Of a stretch of DNA of 64,000 bases, positions 19,831 to 29,533 are shown piece by piece (positions within the stretch are counted from its first letter, which is position 1; every line of letters begins with the position of its first letter). The stretch comes from an uncultured Kordiimonas sp. (GTDB lineage: Bacteria; Pseudomonadota; Alphaproteobacteria; Sphingomonadales; Kordiimonadaceae), in assembly GCA_947500295.1 (NCBI GenBank), contig CANMRM010000003.1, positions 1 to 64,000 of the forward strand, written 5' to 3'. The translations under genes and the position numbers were made by a program. Below the pieces are notes generated by a model that was not told where the DNA came from, did not search any database, and was given only the letters and a program-made list of their open reading frames with translations.

Positions 19831-22665
19831 ATGCAAAAACGTTCAATCAGCATATTTTGGCTTGCCTTCATCGCGACCATCATATTGGGGCTCCTGGCCA
19901 AGCTGTTCGCTTTACCCGCTAATGCCAGTCCGCTTCTTACAGACCCACTCGTGTTCAGCGGCGAACTGGAAAACGGTATGCGCTATGCCGTAATGCCCAA
20001 CGACGGACCACAGAATACGGCATCTGTTCGCTTTTACGTTCGTGTGGGCTCCCTGAACGAAAAAGAGCATGAGCGCGGTTTTGCGCACTTCGTGGAACAT
20101 ATGGCTTTCAATGGGTCTGACGCCTTTCCTGAAGGCGAGCTTGTCAAAGCGCTGCAGAATGCCGGGCTGGCGTTTGGGGCGCACGCGAACGCAACTACTG
20201 ACTTTGAAAAAACGTTGTATAGGCTTGAACTCCCCAATGTGGAAGATGCAACGATTGATCTGGCTTTCACTGCGCTGCGCGAAACGGCAAGCAATCTGAG
20301 CTTCACGGAATCGGCTATCAACAGCGAACGCGGTGTACTGGTGTCTGAGCTGGAGGCCCGCAACGGCAAGGGGCTTCAGGTTTTCCGGGAACGCCTGAAA
20401 TTCTGGGATGCAAGCAGCCGCGCCAACGAGCGCTTTGCCATTGGCCTTAAAGAAACCATCATGGGCGCGAGCCGGGATGACCTAGTTTCGTTCTACAGTG
20501 CTTTCTACCGCCCCGAAAATGCTTTCCTGGTGTTTGTAGGGGATGTTGAAGTTGAGACGATCGAAGAAAAGATTGGTACCCTGTTCGGAGACTGGCAAAA
20601 CAGCACGCCTGTCAGGAACCTCGACTATATGAAAGAGCGCCTGCCGCTCGCCGCCAAGCCAAAAGACCATGTTGTCTTTGGTCTGGATGGCATCAATACA
20701 GTCCTTTGGATGACGGTAGCTGAACCCTATCAGCGAGTGCCGGATTCCGCCGAGAAGCGCGCTTTGTTGATCAAGCGCAGCATGGCCAACGCCATATTGG
20801 CGCAACGGTTGGACAAAATAACCAGGCAAAGTGATGCGCCAATACAAAGTTTGAGAGTAAGCCATTCGAGGTTGTTTCAGGATGCCATGCTCGCAAACCT
20901 TCAGGTGAACACCTCTGATGAACGATTGTTCGAAGCCGCTGCCCGGATGGAACAGGAAATGCGGCGTGTCTTGGTCCATGGTTTCACCGAAGACGAAGTT
21001 GCAGAGCAGAAAGCAAACTTCAGATTGTCGTTCCAGTACCAGGTCGACACGGCTGACAAACGTCCCAACGCGCGGCTTGCCGACGCCTTGGTATCATCAT
21101 TCCATGACGGTTCCATTTTTGTGCACCCGGAAGACCAGCTGGAGATTTATGCCGACATGGAAGATGGCTTGACAGTTGCGGGCCTGAACGAGGTGTTCGC
21201 GCGCATGTGGGCAGGTCAAAAACGCTTCTTTGCGACAACCAGTGCCACCATGGAAGATGGCCCGGCAAAACTTTCTGCGTCCGTGGAGGCTTCAAAAAAA
21301 GTCGCGGTTGCTGCCCCTGAAACAAATCTGGTTAAAGAATTCGCTTATGCTGACTTCGGCGCACCTGGCGAAGTAGCATGGCGTGAAGAAAACGAAGACT
21401 TTGAATTCACCAAGGTGCGGTTTTCAAACAATTTAATGGTGACTTTGAAACCAACCACATGGGAAGACAATACGGTTCGCATGTTGCTGCGACTTGGTGG
21501 CGGCATTGCCGAGTTGCCAATAGAGTTTGCCGGGATCCAAAACCTGATGAATGTTGGTTTTGTTAACGGTGGCATTGGCCAACATGAAGTAACTGACCTT
21601 CCTCGCCTGATGGCTGGGCGAACGGCCAGCATCCGACTGCAAACGAGCAATTCCGCTTTTATCATGCCCGCCGCTGTTATCCCGCAGGACATGTTGTTGC
21701 AGTTTAAGTTGTGGGCGGCATACCTGAACGATCCCGCATTCCGTGTTAGCGCCCATGGGCAATATGTTCGCTCCATCGAGAGCTATTTCCAGTCATACAA
21801 ATCGTCGCCTGCTGGCGTGGCGAATGCTCGAGTGGCAGATTATTTATATGAAGACCCACGTCTGCGCCTGCCGTCGCTTGAGACGTTAAAGGCATTCAAT
21901 ATGAGCGACTTGCGAACGGTGATGATGGATACCGTCCGCCAAGGCGCGCTGGAGCTAACGGTGGTCGGAGACTTTGACATCGAAGAAACACTGGCCGCTT
22001 TGAGCCAAACATTGGGTGCATTGCCACAGCGGCGAGAACAGCCGCGGATCGATCCGGCAATCAGAAAAACAGTTTTTCCTGCCGAAACCCAAAATGTTGA
22101 ACTGCGCCACGAGGGAGGCGTGGACCAGGCTCGCCTTTATCTATATTGGCCAACTGTGGGCCGGGGCGAACACCAGCTAGATGCAGAGCTACTTTTGTTG
22201 AAAGATCTGCTCCAGGTTATGGTGACAGAGGCGCTTCGGGAAGACGCCAGCCTTGCCTACACACCTTCCGTTTCGAAATTTGCTTCGCACATTTTTGACA
22301 ATTTCGGTTTCATCTCAATCTCTACTGATATTGGTCCGGCAGAGATTGAACAGGCAAAGGTGATATTCCTGGAAACGATTGAGCGAATTGTAAGGGGTGA
22401 TATTGATCTGACGCTTGTTGAGCGCGCCCGAAAACCGCTGCTTGAACGCTTGCGCAATGAACGGAAGAACAACGGACGCTTGCTGTCGAACCTACAACTT
22501 GCGCAGAGTTATCCTAGCTATGTGGCCTACTATGCTGGGCTCCCTAAAACGATTAAGATGATAAAATTGGCAGATTTGATTGCCGTAGCCAAGACGTATT
22601 TAGCGGAGCTACCGCGCATAACTGTGCAAGTCACGCATGCCAACACTGGTATGGTTAAGCAATAG
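19831..22665 (+). CDS. Periplasmic M16 family (insulinase-type) metallopeptidase
   Basis: Signal peptide MQKRSISIFWLAFIATIILGLLAKLFALPANA; zinc motif HFVEH (RGFAHFVEHMAFNG); two-lobed length. Confidence 0.88.
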   Translation: MQKRSISIFWLAFIATIILGLLAKLFALPANASPLLTDPLVFSGELENGMRYAVMPNDGPQNTASVRFYVRVGSLNEKEHERGFAHFVEHMAFNGSDAFPEGELVKALQNAGLAFGAHANATTDFEKTLYRLELPNVEDATIDLAFTALRETASNLSFTESAINSERGVLVSELEARNGKGLQVFRERLKFWDASSRANERFAIGLKETIMGASRDDLVSFYSAFYRPENAFLVFVGDVEVETIEEKIGTLFGDWQNSTPVRNLDYMKERLPLAAKPKDHVVFGLDGINTVLWMTVAEPYQRVPDSAEKRALLIKRSMANAILAQRLDKITRQSDAPIQSLRVSHSRLFQDAMLANLQVNTSDERLFEAAARMEQEMRRVLVHGFTEDEVAEQKANFRLSFQYQVDTADKRPNARLADALVSSFHDGSIFVHPEDQLEIYADMEDGLTVAGLNEVFARMWAGQKRFFATTSATMEDGPAKLSASVEASKKVAVAAPETNLVKEFAYADFGAPGEVAWREENEDFEFTKVRFSNNLMVTLKPTTWEDNTVRMLLRLGGGIAELPIEFAGIQNLMNVGFVNGGIGQHEVTDLPRLMAGRTASIRLQTSNSAFIMPAAVIPQDMLLQFKLWAAYLNDPAFRVSAHGQYVRSIESYFQSYKSSPAGVANARVADYLYEDPRLRLPSLETLKAFNMSDLRTVMMDTVRQGALELTVVGDFDIEETLAALSQTLGALPQRREQPRIDPAIRKTVFPAETQNVELRHEGGVDQARLYLYWPTVGRGEHQLDAELLLLKDLLQVMVTEALREDASLAYTPSVSKFASHIFDNFGFISISTDIGPAEIEQAKVIFLETIERIVRGDIDLTLVERARKPLLERLRNERKNNGRLLSNLQLAQSYPSYVAYYAGLPKTIKMIKLADLIAVAKTYLAELPRITVQVTHANTGMVKQ

Positions 22666-22674
22666 CGGTGAGCG

Positions 22675-24810
22675 GTGTCTGGTCTTAACGACATACTGTT
22701 TGGAAAGCGTAAGCTTCCCATTTTGCACCAATCCGAAGCTGCGGAATGCGGTCTTGCGTGCCTTGCAATGGTTGTGGCCTATCACGGATACCGGACCGAC
22801 CTTTCGGCATTGCGAGGACGATTCCAGGTCTCGCTTAAAGGGGCTACTCTTCAAAACCTGATGGCAGTTGCAGACCAGATTGGTATGGCCGCGCGCCCTT
22901 TGCGCGCGGAACTTGAAGCGCTAAACACGATCCAAACTCCCGCTGTGTTGCATTGGAATATGAACCATTTTGTGGTGCTGGCGAAAGCAACCAAGAAACA
23001 CGCCATCATTCATGATCCAGCACGCGGGCGTTTGAAGCTGCCACTTTCAGATGTTTCCAAACATTTCACTGGCGTTGCACTGGAGCTCAGGCCCACGCCA
23101 GCGTTTGAACCGAAAGAAGATGTTAAGCCCGTAAAACTAACCGATTTCTGGAGCAAGATTTCCGGCCTGAAACGAAGCATGGTCCAGGCCTTTCTCTTGT
23201 CAGCGTTTCTGCAAGTTTTTGCGCTTGTCACACCGCTGTACCAGCAAATGGTTGTCGACGATGCAATCACCAAACAAGACACGGATTTCCTTGTGGTCCT
23301 GGCTATTGGCTTTGGCTTCATGGGGGTGATGAATATCGCGGTCACCTATCTTCGATCCTACGTGATGCTGTATTTCTCCTCAGCTCTTAACTTTCAAATG
23401 ACGGTTAATCTCTTCCGTCATCTACTGCGCCTCCCGGTCGAGTTTTTTGAACGCCGCCATATCGGCGATATCACCTCTCGTTTTGGTTCCCTCGCCCCTG
23501 TTGGCCAACTGTTCACGTCCGGGCTGATCGCTATTGTGCTGGACGGCTTCATGGCTATTGGCACGCTTGCCATGGCCTTCATCTATAGTTGGCAACTGAC
23601 CCTTGTTGTGCTTGCCTTTCTGGTGGTGGGCTTCGTCACAGAGATGATTGTGTTCCCAATAAGGAAGCGAAAGAACGAAGAAATTCTCCATTTAGGTGCA
23701 AAGGAAAACTCGAACTTTCTTGAAACAATACGGGCAGCCCGCACCATCAAGGTTTTCGGTCAGGAAACCGCTCGAGAAGGTGTGTGGCAGAACCTGAAGG
23801 TTGAGACCCTGAACGCCAATGTGGGCCTTTCCAAGTTTAATATTAACCTTGGCAACTTTACTGCGCTGATAGGGCTGGCGCAGTCGATCCTCATACTCTA
23901 TTTGGGTGCCTTGCAGGTTATTAACGGCAGTATGACGCTTGGTATGCTGTTCGCGTATCAGGCTTATTCCAGCCAGTTCTCTGGTCGGATATCTGCCCTT
24001 GTCAGCCAGTTCGTTTCTTTCCGGATGCTGGGACTACATCTGTCACGGCTTGCTGACATTGTTCACACCGAACCGGAAGTAAAACCGGGTGCTGACGGTG
24101 TGCACAAAGCACAGGTTAAACTGAAAGGTGAAATCGATCTCAGGAACTTGGGCTTTCGTTACGGTGAACAAGAGCCCCTTGTCCTTAATGGGGTCAACCT
24201 GCATATTCGGCCTGGCGAGATGATTGCCATAACCGGTCCATCTGGCGGCGGCAAATCCACCCTTCTGAAAGTCATGCTGGGGCTTCTGGAGCCCCAAAAC
24301 GGTGAAATCAGGATAGATAAGCAACCCTTATCCACACTCGGGCCCCAGGCATACCGATCGGGTATTGGCGTAGTGATGCAGGACGACCAGCTGCTTTCTG
24401 GCTCCATCTCGGACAACATCAGTTTCTTTGATCCTAATCTTGACATGGGAAAAGTGGAACTGTGTGCCCGCGCGGCACGCGTGCATCAGGATATTTTAAG
24501 AAACCCTATGGGCTACAATAGCCTTATTGGTGATATGGGCACCACGCTTTCAGGTGGCCAGAAACAGCGCATATTAATTGCCCGCGCCTTGTACCGCCAG
24601 CCCCGTGTGCTGTTTTTGGATGAAGGCACCGCTAATCTGGATGAAAAAACCGAGCAGCACGTCACCCATGTGATTGAGCGCTTGCCGATAACCCGCATCA
24701 TTATTGCTCATCGGCCTGCATTAATTGAAGCAGCAGACCGGGTATTTGTGATGGTTGAGGGGCAATTGCATGAAGTTCCTCGACAACGGTTTTTGGAGGC
24801 TGCGGAATGA
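22675..24810 (+). CDS. Peptidase-containing ABC transporter (C39 domain, membrane domain, ATPase)
   Basis: C39 motifs QSEAAECGLACLAMV, NHFVVL and HDPARG; Walker A GPSGGGKST; signature LSGGQKQR; LFLDEGTANLD. Confidence 0.94.
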   Translation: MSGLNDILFGKRKLPILHQSEAAECGLACLAMVVAYHGYRTDLSALRGRFQVSLKGATLQNLMAVADQIGMAARPLRAELEALNTIQTPAVLHWNMNHFVVLAKATKKHAIIHDPARGRLKLPLSDVSKHFTGVALELRPTPAFEPKEDVKPVKLTDFWSKISGLKRSMVQAFLLSAFLQVFALVTPLYQQMVVDDAITKQDTDFLVVLAIGFGFMGVMNIAVTYLRSYVMLYFSSALNFQMTVNLFRHLLRLPVEFFERRHIGDITSRFGSLAPVGQLFTSGLIAIVLDGFMAIGTLAMAFIYSWQLTLVVLAFLVVGFVTEMIVFPIRKRKNEEILHLGAKENSNFLETIRAARTIKVFGQETAREGVWQNLKVETLNANVGLSKFNINLGNFTALIGLAQSILILYLGALQVINGSMTLGMLFAYQAYSSQFSGRISALVSQFVSFRMLGLHLSRLADIVHTEPEVKPGADGVHKAQVKLKGEIDLRNLGFRYGEQEPLVLNGVNLHIRPGEMIAITGPSGGGKSTLLKVMLGLLEPQNGEIRIDKQPLSTLGPQAYRSGIGVVMQDDQLLSGSISDNISFFDPNLDMGKVELCARAARVHQDILRNPMGYNSLIGDMGTTLSGGQKQRILIARALYRQPRVLFLDEGTANLDEKTEQHVTHVIERLPITRIIIAHRPALIEAADRVFVMVEGQLHEVPRQRFLEAAE

Positions 24811-26051
24811 ACAGTTTATTCCGCAAAGAAGCACTGGATCATCAGCGTGCCCGGTTGTGGGGTGATGTCATTATCGTGCAACCCACAAGCTTTCATGTGA
24901 TTGCCTTCGCTTTCCTCATCATTTTCGCGCTTGCCGCTGTGTTTCTCGCTTCGCAATCGTATGCGCGAAAAGAAACTGTTCAGGGATACTTAACACCAAC
25001 AGGTGGATTAGCTAATGTCTATGCCACCTATGGCGGTACCGTTGATGCCATTCATGTTGGGCCGGGTGACGAAGTGTTAAAGGGGCAGGCGCTTGCCAGC
25101 ATCAAACTGGAACGCCGCCAAACCTCAGGCGCTTCCAGCACTGAATTCGCGCAGCAATCTTTGCGCCGGGAACTGAATGATATCAAAGCGCGCCTGGAAG
25201 GTGCTGATGCACGATTGAGTACAGAACTTTCGGGCTTGAACAGCCGTCTCTCGGCTAAAAATAGTGAACTGCAGTCTGCTCTAGAGGAAACAATTATCCT
25301 CGAGGGCCGAACGGAGTTGGCGCGCAAACAGCACGATGCTGCGGTCGATCTTGCGGAACAAGGTTATGCTACGCAAAGAACTGTGGATGCACGCCACGAA
25401 GCCATACTTAGTCTAAAACAGCAGCAAACAGCGCTTTCGCGGCAAATCTCTAGTCTACGGTCGGAGATAAGCCAAGCAGAGAATTCAATAGAACTTGTTC
25501 CTCTCAGGTATGATGAAGAAAAGGCGAGCTTGCGACAAAGAAGAGAAGGACTAGAACGTCAGCTTTCCGAACAGGCGTTAGCAAGCGGCTATTCACTTAA
25601 CGCGCCAATTGACGGCTATGTAACCGCTGTTCTGAAATCTGTGGGTGCCGCAACACAGGCCAACTCGCCTGTGGTGGTGATCCGTCCATTGGACTCCGAA
25701 CTGATTGCCAAACTTCTGGTGCCGAGCCGCGCAGCTGGACTTTTGCAGGTCGGGCAGAGTGCTAAAATACAATATGACGCCTTCCCATATCAGCGGTTTG
25801 GTGTGTTTGGCGGAACCATCAATTCTGTTGCGGAAACAATTGTGGCGCCAGGCGAGATGCAAGTGCCAGTTCCAATGCAGGAGGCTTTCTATGTGGTTGA
25901 TGTTAATCTGAACCAAAGTGCCATTGATGTTGCCGGTCAATCTATTGCCCTCAAGCCTGGCATGCTGTTGACAGCAGGGGTTATGCTTGAGGAACGATCT
26001 TTGGTGGAATGGATTTTTGATCCCATTTTGGCAATGAAGGGCAAGTTGTAG
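24807..26051 (+). CDS. HlyD/CvaA-family membrane fusion protein
   Basis: N-terminal TM helix, AxYGGTVDAIHVGPGDEVLKGQALASI, coiled coil, LNAPIDGYVTAV lipoyl halves; 4-bp overlap with the ABC gene. Confidence 0.9.
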   Translation: MNSLFRKEALDHQRARLWGDVIIVQPTSFHVIAFAFLIIFALAAVFLASQSYARKETVQGYLTPTGGLANVYATYGGTVDAIHVGPGDEVLKGQALASIKLERRQTSGASSTEFAQQSLRRELNDIKARLEGADARLSTELSGLNSRLSAKNSELQSALEETIILEGRTELARKQHDAAVDLAEQGYATQRTVDARHEAILSLKQQQTALSRQISSLRSEISQAENSIELVPLRYDEEKASLRQRREGLERQLSEQALASGYSLNAPIDGYVTAVLKSVGAATQANSPVVVIRPLDSELIAKLLVPSRAAGLLQVGQSAKIQYDAFPYQRFGVFGGTINSVAETIVAPGEMQVPVPMQEAFYVVDVNLNQSAIDVAGQSIALKPGMLLTAGVMLEERSLVEWIFDPILAMKGKL

Positions 26052-26100
26052 ATGGTTGTTTCAAGAGGGGCAGGAACTGGAGATAGGCACTGAATGGGCC

Positions 26101-26299
26101 TTAAAATGAGTTTCGTGATTTAGATTTTATCACATTCTCTATCACATTGTTTTTTTGAGAAATTTTTTAATCAATAATATCAATGAGTTAACAACTAATC
26201 AATCAAGCTCATAACCTGAAGGTCGCAGGTTCATATGGAGCGAAGCGGAATGACAAGGAACCCGATTGGGTGACGAGACTAATCCTGCTCCCACAACCA
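26101..26299. repeat. Att-like tRNA-fMet fragment (copy C1) with upstream flank
   Basis: tcaagctcataacctgaaggtcgcaggttca-[47 nt]-aatcctgctcccacaacca; ttaaaatgagtttcgt 102 bp upstream. Confidence 0.85.
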
Positions 26300-26304
26300 A
26301 TTTA

Positions 26305-26336
26305 GTGGACTCGCCTTCGGGTGGGTCTTTTTTTTG
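26305..26336 (+). terminator. Rho-independent terminator
   Basis: GGACTCGCC-ttcg-GGTGGGTC followed by TTTTTTTT. Confidence 0.7.
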
Positions 26337-26371
26337 GGAATTTTCGGCAGGTCTATCAAGCGTTAATCTCC

Positions 26372-26519
26372 CTCCCGCTACCAACAAGAAAACCCTGGTC
26401 TTCCAGACCGTTTTTTTATGTTGTCTGCTGGGTCACGGATTTTATCTGCCGTTCGGACCAAGGAGCAAAGCGACGAAGGGCAACGTGAGGGGCAAGCCCC
26501 GATACGGTAAATCCTGCTC
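26372..26519. repeat. Right copy of ~148-bp direct repeat (copy C2)
   Basis: Collinear with 65-212 at about 90% identity by eye. Confidence 0.9.
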
Positions 26520-26660
26520 ACAAAGTCAGCTTTAGGGGTCGACCAGATGGTGGAGGGTCCATTCCTTGTTTCAATTGAACATTATGAAAGCAATCGATGA
26601 TTGCGTTCCTAAATCCATGTGGATTGCGGATAGGCCAACGGTGCATCGATCTGTGAGAGC

Positions 26661-27347
26661 TTACTCGTTGTCGATGCGCATATTCCGCAAAACCCACCTG
26701 ATGTGGCTGGTGAACATGATAACGGCCGAATGGGCGTCTCCGGACAGGATCGTTTCATGAATGAGCCGGTAGTTAAGGATATATTGGTCCCAATGATTGC
26801 CGGGTACCAATTCAGCCAATAACAATGTGTAGAAGCGTATGTACGGTCGACGATAGAAAAATTCTACGAAGCCGTTGCCGGAAATCTCGTTCAAAATGAT
26901 ATGGTAGGTATAAAGCGCGTTGACGAAATCGCTGGCGTTCCGGCGCGCAAAAGCGTCTTCAATCTTTTCGAATTGCTCAATAATGGTGGCGTGCAGGGCC
27001 GGATCTCTCATTTTTGACGTCGCCAGCCTCACGCCCAAAACGCACATGGCTTCGGTGAACTCCAGGAAGTCTATGCGCTCGTCAACACTAAGGCGCCTGA
27101 TCCGGGCGCCCTTGTTGGCGATAAGTTCGACAACACCCTCGCCGGCAAGCATGTGTAGTGCCTCGCGTACGGGAGCCCGACTGACATTGTATTCTTCCGC
27201 CACATCCGCAGCTATCAGCCGTTGACCCTGCACGTAGCGGCCGTGCATCACACCGTCAATGATTGCGTCCACTACAAAGTCAACCAGCGATGCAGCTGTC
27301 TGCGGCGGCGTTTCATTTTGTTGCTTGTCTTCAGGTTTTTCAGTCAT
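26661..27347 (-). CDS. GntR family transcriptional regulator (FCD/FadR type)
   Basis: ISRxPVREALHML-type wHTH: YNVSRAPVREALHMLAGEGVVELIANKGARIR; FCD-like helical C-terminal domain. Confidence 0.88.
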   Translation of the reverse strand: MTEKPEDKQQNETPPQTAASLVDFVVDAIIDGVMHGRYVQGQRLIAADVAEEYNVSRAPVREALHMLAGEGVVELIANKGARIRRLSVDERIDFLEFTEAMCVLGVRLATSKMRDPALHATIIEQFEKIEDAFARRNASDFVNALYTYHIILNEISGNGFVEFFYRRPYIRFYTLLLAELVPGNHWDQYILNYRLIHETILSGDAHSAVIMFTSHIRWVLRNMRIDNE

Positions 27348-27423
27348 GAGTACTGCTTAACTCAAACGTTGAAGATGGCCAAGGGAAAGTTGTAAAGATA
27401 GCAGCTTGTTTTTGAATAAAAAA

Positions 27424-27433
27424 TTGTATACAA
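27424..27433. promoter_or_regulatory. GntR-type operator TTGTATACAA
   Basis: Perfect 10-bp palindrome in the divergent intergenic region of the GntR gene. Confidence 0.6.
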
Positions 27434-27455
27434 AAATGCATGAAAGGAATTTTTC

Positions 27456-29042
27456 ATGCCTGAAACCCCCATGAATGACCAACTGGTCAAGCAGCTACAG
27501 CAGATAGTTGGCTCGGAAAATGTCTTGTTGAAAGAGGACGACCGGACATTCTTTTCAACAGACCTGAGCTGGAGGCCAACAGAAGTGGCTGCGGCTGTCA
27601 TTCAACCAAAAACAATCGATCAGCTTGCTGACTCTGTTGGCGCTGCAACGCGCAGCGGTGTCGCAGTCGTCCCAAGGGGCGGGGGCATGTCTTATACCAG
27701 CGGCTATACACCGGAAAAACCAGATAGCATCCTGATCGATATGCGTCAGATGAACCGCGTGTTGGAGGTAAACACCGATGACATGTATGTCATCGTTGAA
27801 ACAGGTTGCACGTGGAAAGACCTGCATGAAGCCCTCGCGCCGCACGGCGTTCAGACGCCTTATTGGGGCCCCCTTTCCGGCGCCTATGCGACTGTTGGCG
27901 GCGCTTTGTCCCAAAACAGCCTGTTTCATGGTTCTGGCACAGGCGGTACAGCAGCCGAGACGGTGGTGGGGCTGAAGGTTGTATTGGCCGATGGATCCAT
28001 TATGACAACGGGGTCCTGGGCTCATAAAAATTCCAACCCGTTCTGGCGCCATTTCGGGCCGGACGTAACCGGCCTGTTCACCGCCGACACGGGCGCAATG
28101 GGCGTAAAGGCGGTTGCGTCGCTGAGGCTGATGAAAACACCTCAACACACCGGGTATCTGTCCTACAAGTTCGACACCCTCGAAGCGATGCTCAGTGCCC
28201 AGGTCAAGATTGCCCGCATGGGTATCAGTTCTGAGTGCTATGGATTTGACCCATACTATAATGGCGGGTTTGAAAAGCAGGGAATCACTTTTGAGGAAGG
28301 TCTTTCCGTGGTCGGAAAAATTGCCCGTAAAGGTGGGCTGAAAGGGCTCAAGCAAGCCGCTAAAGTCGCGATGGGCGGAAAGCGCATATTGAAAAACGTG
28401 CCTTACTCCCTGCACATGACGCTCGATGGTCACACCGAGCGCGTCGCCGCTGAACACACAGACATTGCAGCGGACATCTGTGCATCAGAAGGTGGCCTGG
28501 AGATGGCCAACTCGATCCCGACGGTGTTTCGCGGTGCTCCGTTTGGCGGTGTGCGCACGATATTGCTCGGTTCAGATGGCGAGATATGGATTCCGGTTCA
28601 TGGTTACTTCCCACTTTCTCGAGCAATTTCTGCGGCACAAGCGACAGAAAAATTCCTCGAAGAACGCCGACCCCTGATGGACAAGTGGGGCATCAAAACA
28701 TCTTATCTGACGTGTTTTTCCGGCCCTGAGTTTGTGATTGAGCCAAGTTTCTATTGGCATGACGAATTGGGCGAATTCCGGCTTTCGCTGATTGAGCCTG
28801 AGTTCGCAGAAAAATGGAAGTCCATCCCGGCCGACCTTGAAAAGCGCAAAGTTGCGCTTCAGCTGCGAGACGAATTGCGTGACCTCTTTGACGAGCTTGG
28901 CGGCCTGCATCTGCAGATCGGCAAATACTATCCATACAAAGATATTATGAACAATGAAGCCCTGCCGCGCGTGATGGAAGGCGTGAAGTCGGCGCTTGAT
29001 CCTGGCCGCTTGATGAATCCGGGTGCACTTGGCCTCCGTTGA
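27456..29042 (+). CDS. FAD-binding oxidase (PCMH/FAD_binding_4 with FAD-oxidase C-terminal domain)
   Basis: VVPRGGGMSYTSGY, YATVGGALSQNS, VVGLKVVLADGSI, C-terminal DPGRLMNPGALG. Confidence 0.85.
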   Translation: MPETPMNDQLVKQLQQIVGSENVLLKEDDRTFFSTDLSWRPTEVAAAVIQPKTIDQLADSVGAATRSGVAVVPRGGGMSYTSGYTPEKPDSILIDMRQMNRVLEVNTDDMYVIVETGCTWKDLHEALAPHGVQTPYWGPLSGAYATVGGALSQNSLFHGSGTGGTAAETVVGLKVVLADGSIMTTGSWAHKNSNPFWRHFGPDVTGLFTADTGAMGVKAVASLRLMKTPQHTGYLSYKFDTLEAMLSAQVKIARMGISSECYGFDPYYNGGFEKQGITFEEGLSVVGKIARKGGLKGLKQAAKVAMGGKRILKNVPYSLHMTLDGHTERVAAEHTDIAADICASEGGLEMANSIPTVFRGAPFGGVRTILLGSDGEIWIPVHGYFPLSRAISAAQATEKFLEERRPLMDKWGIKTSYLTCFSGPEFVIEPSFYWHDELGEFRLSLIEPEFAEKWKSIPADLEKRKVALQLRDELRDLFDELGGLHLQIGKYYPYKDIMNNEALPRVMEGVKSALDPGRLMNPGALGLR

Positions 29043-29061
29043 AACAGAAAGGAAACCTGAC

Positions 29062-29508
29062 ATGGATAAGATAAATTGGGGGAAGTTTGCCGTTTATCAC
29101 TCTGACGATGGAGATCTTGAGGATCAGCCGGATCTTGAATTTCCCTTTGTTGAGGGGTCTCGATTTCGTGCGGTCAATACAGGCATTGACGAGCCAGCTG
29201 TGCAGATCAATCTGGAAGACTTTTACAAAGGCAAGGATATACCCTGGACACTGTCACATGACGAGGTTCATTTTGTCCTCTCCGGTGAATGCGAGGTCGA
29301 ATACCATTTGCCACCCCTGATGATTGAAACCGGCAAGGTGACGGTGAAAGCTGGTTCAACTTATTATATGCCGCGCGGCTGTCGTGTTGTCTGGCGCGTG
29401 GTGTCAGACGAGCCTTTCCGGCATTTGTGCGTGTGCTTTCCCAACCCCGGATATCCAATTCCGGTGGCGCGAAGCCAGCAAAAGGCAGCTGGCGCTCCGG
29501 ACGGTTAA
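29062..29508 (+). CDS. Cupin domain protein
   Basis: HDEVHFVLSGECEVEYHLPP and YYMPRGCRVVWRVVSDEPFRHLCVCFP. Confidence 0.75.
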   Translation: MDKINWGKFAVYHSDDGDLEDQPDLEFPFVEGSRFRAVNTGIDEPAVQINLEDFYKGKDIPWTLSHDEVHFVLSGECEVEYHLPPLMIETGKVTVKAGSTYYMPRGCRVVWRVVSDEPFRHLCVCFPNPGYPIPVARSQQKAAGAPDG

Positions 29509-29533
29509 CTTGACCTCCACCAACAGGATCATC

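Noticed and set aside
27555-28457. 300-aa minus-strand ORF
   Set aside because: Antisense to the FAD oxidase; translation has no domain-like features.
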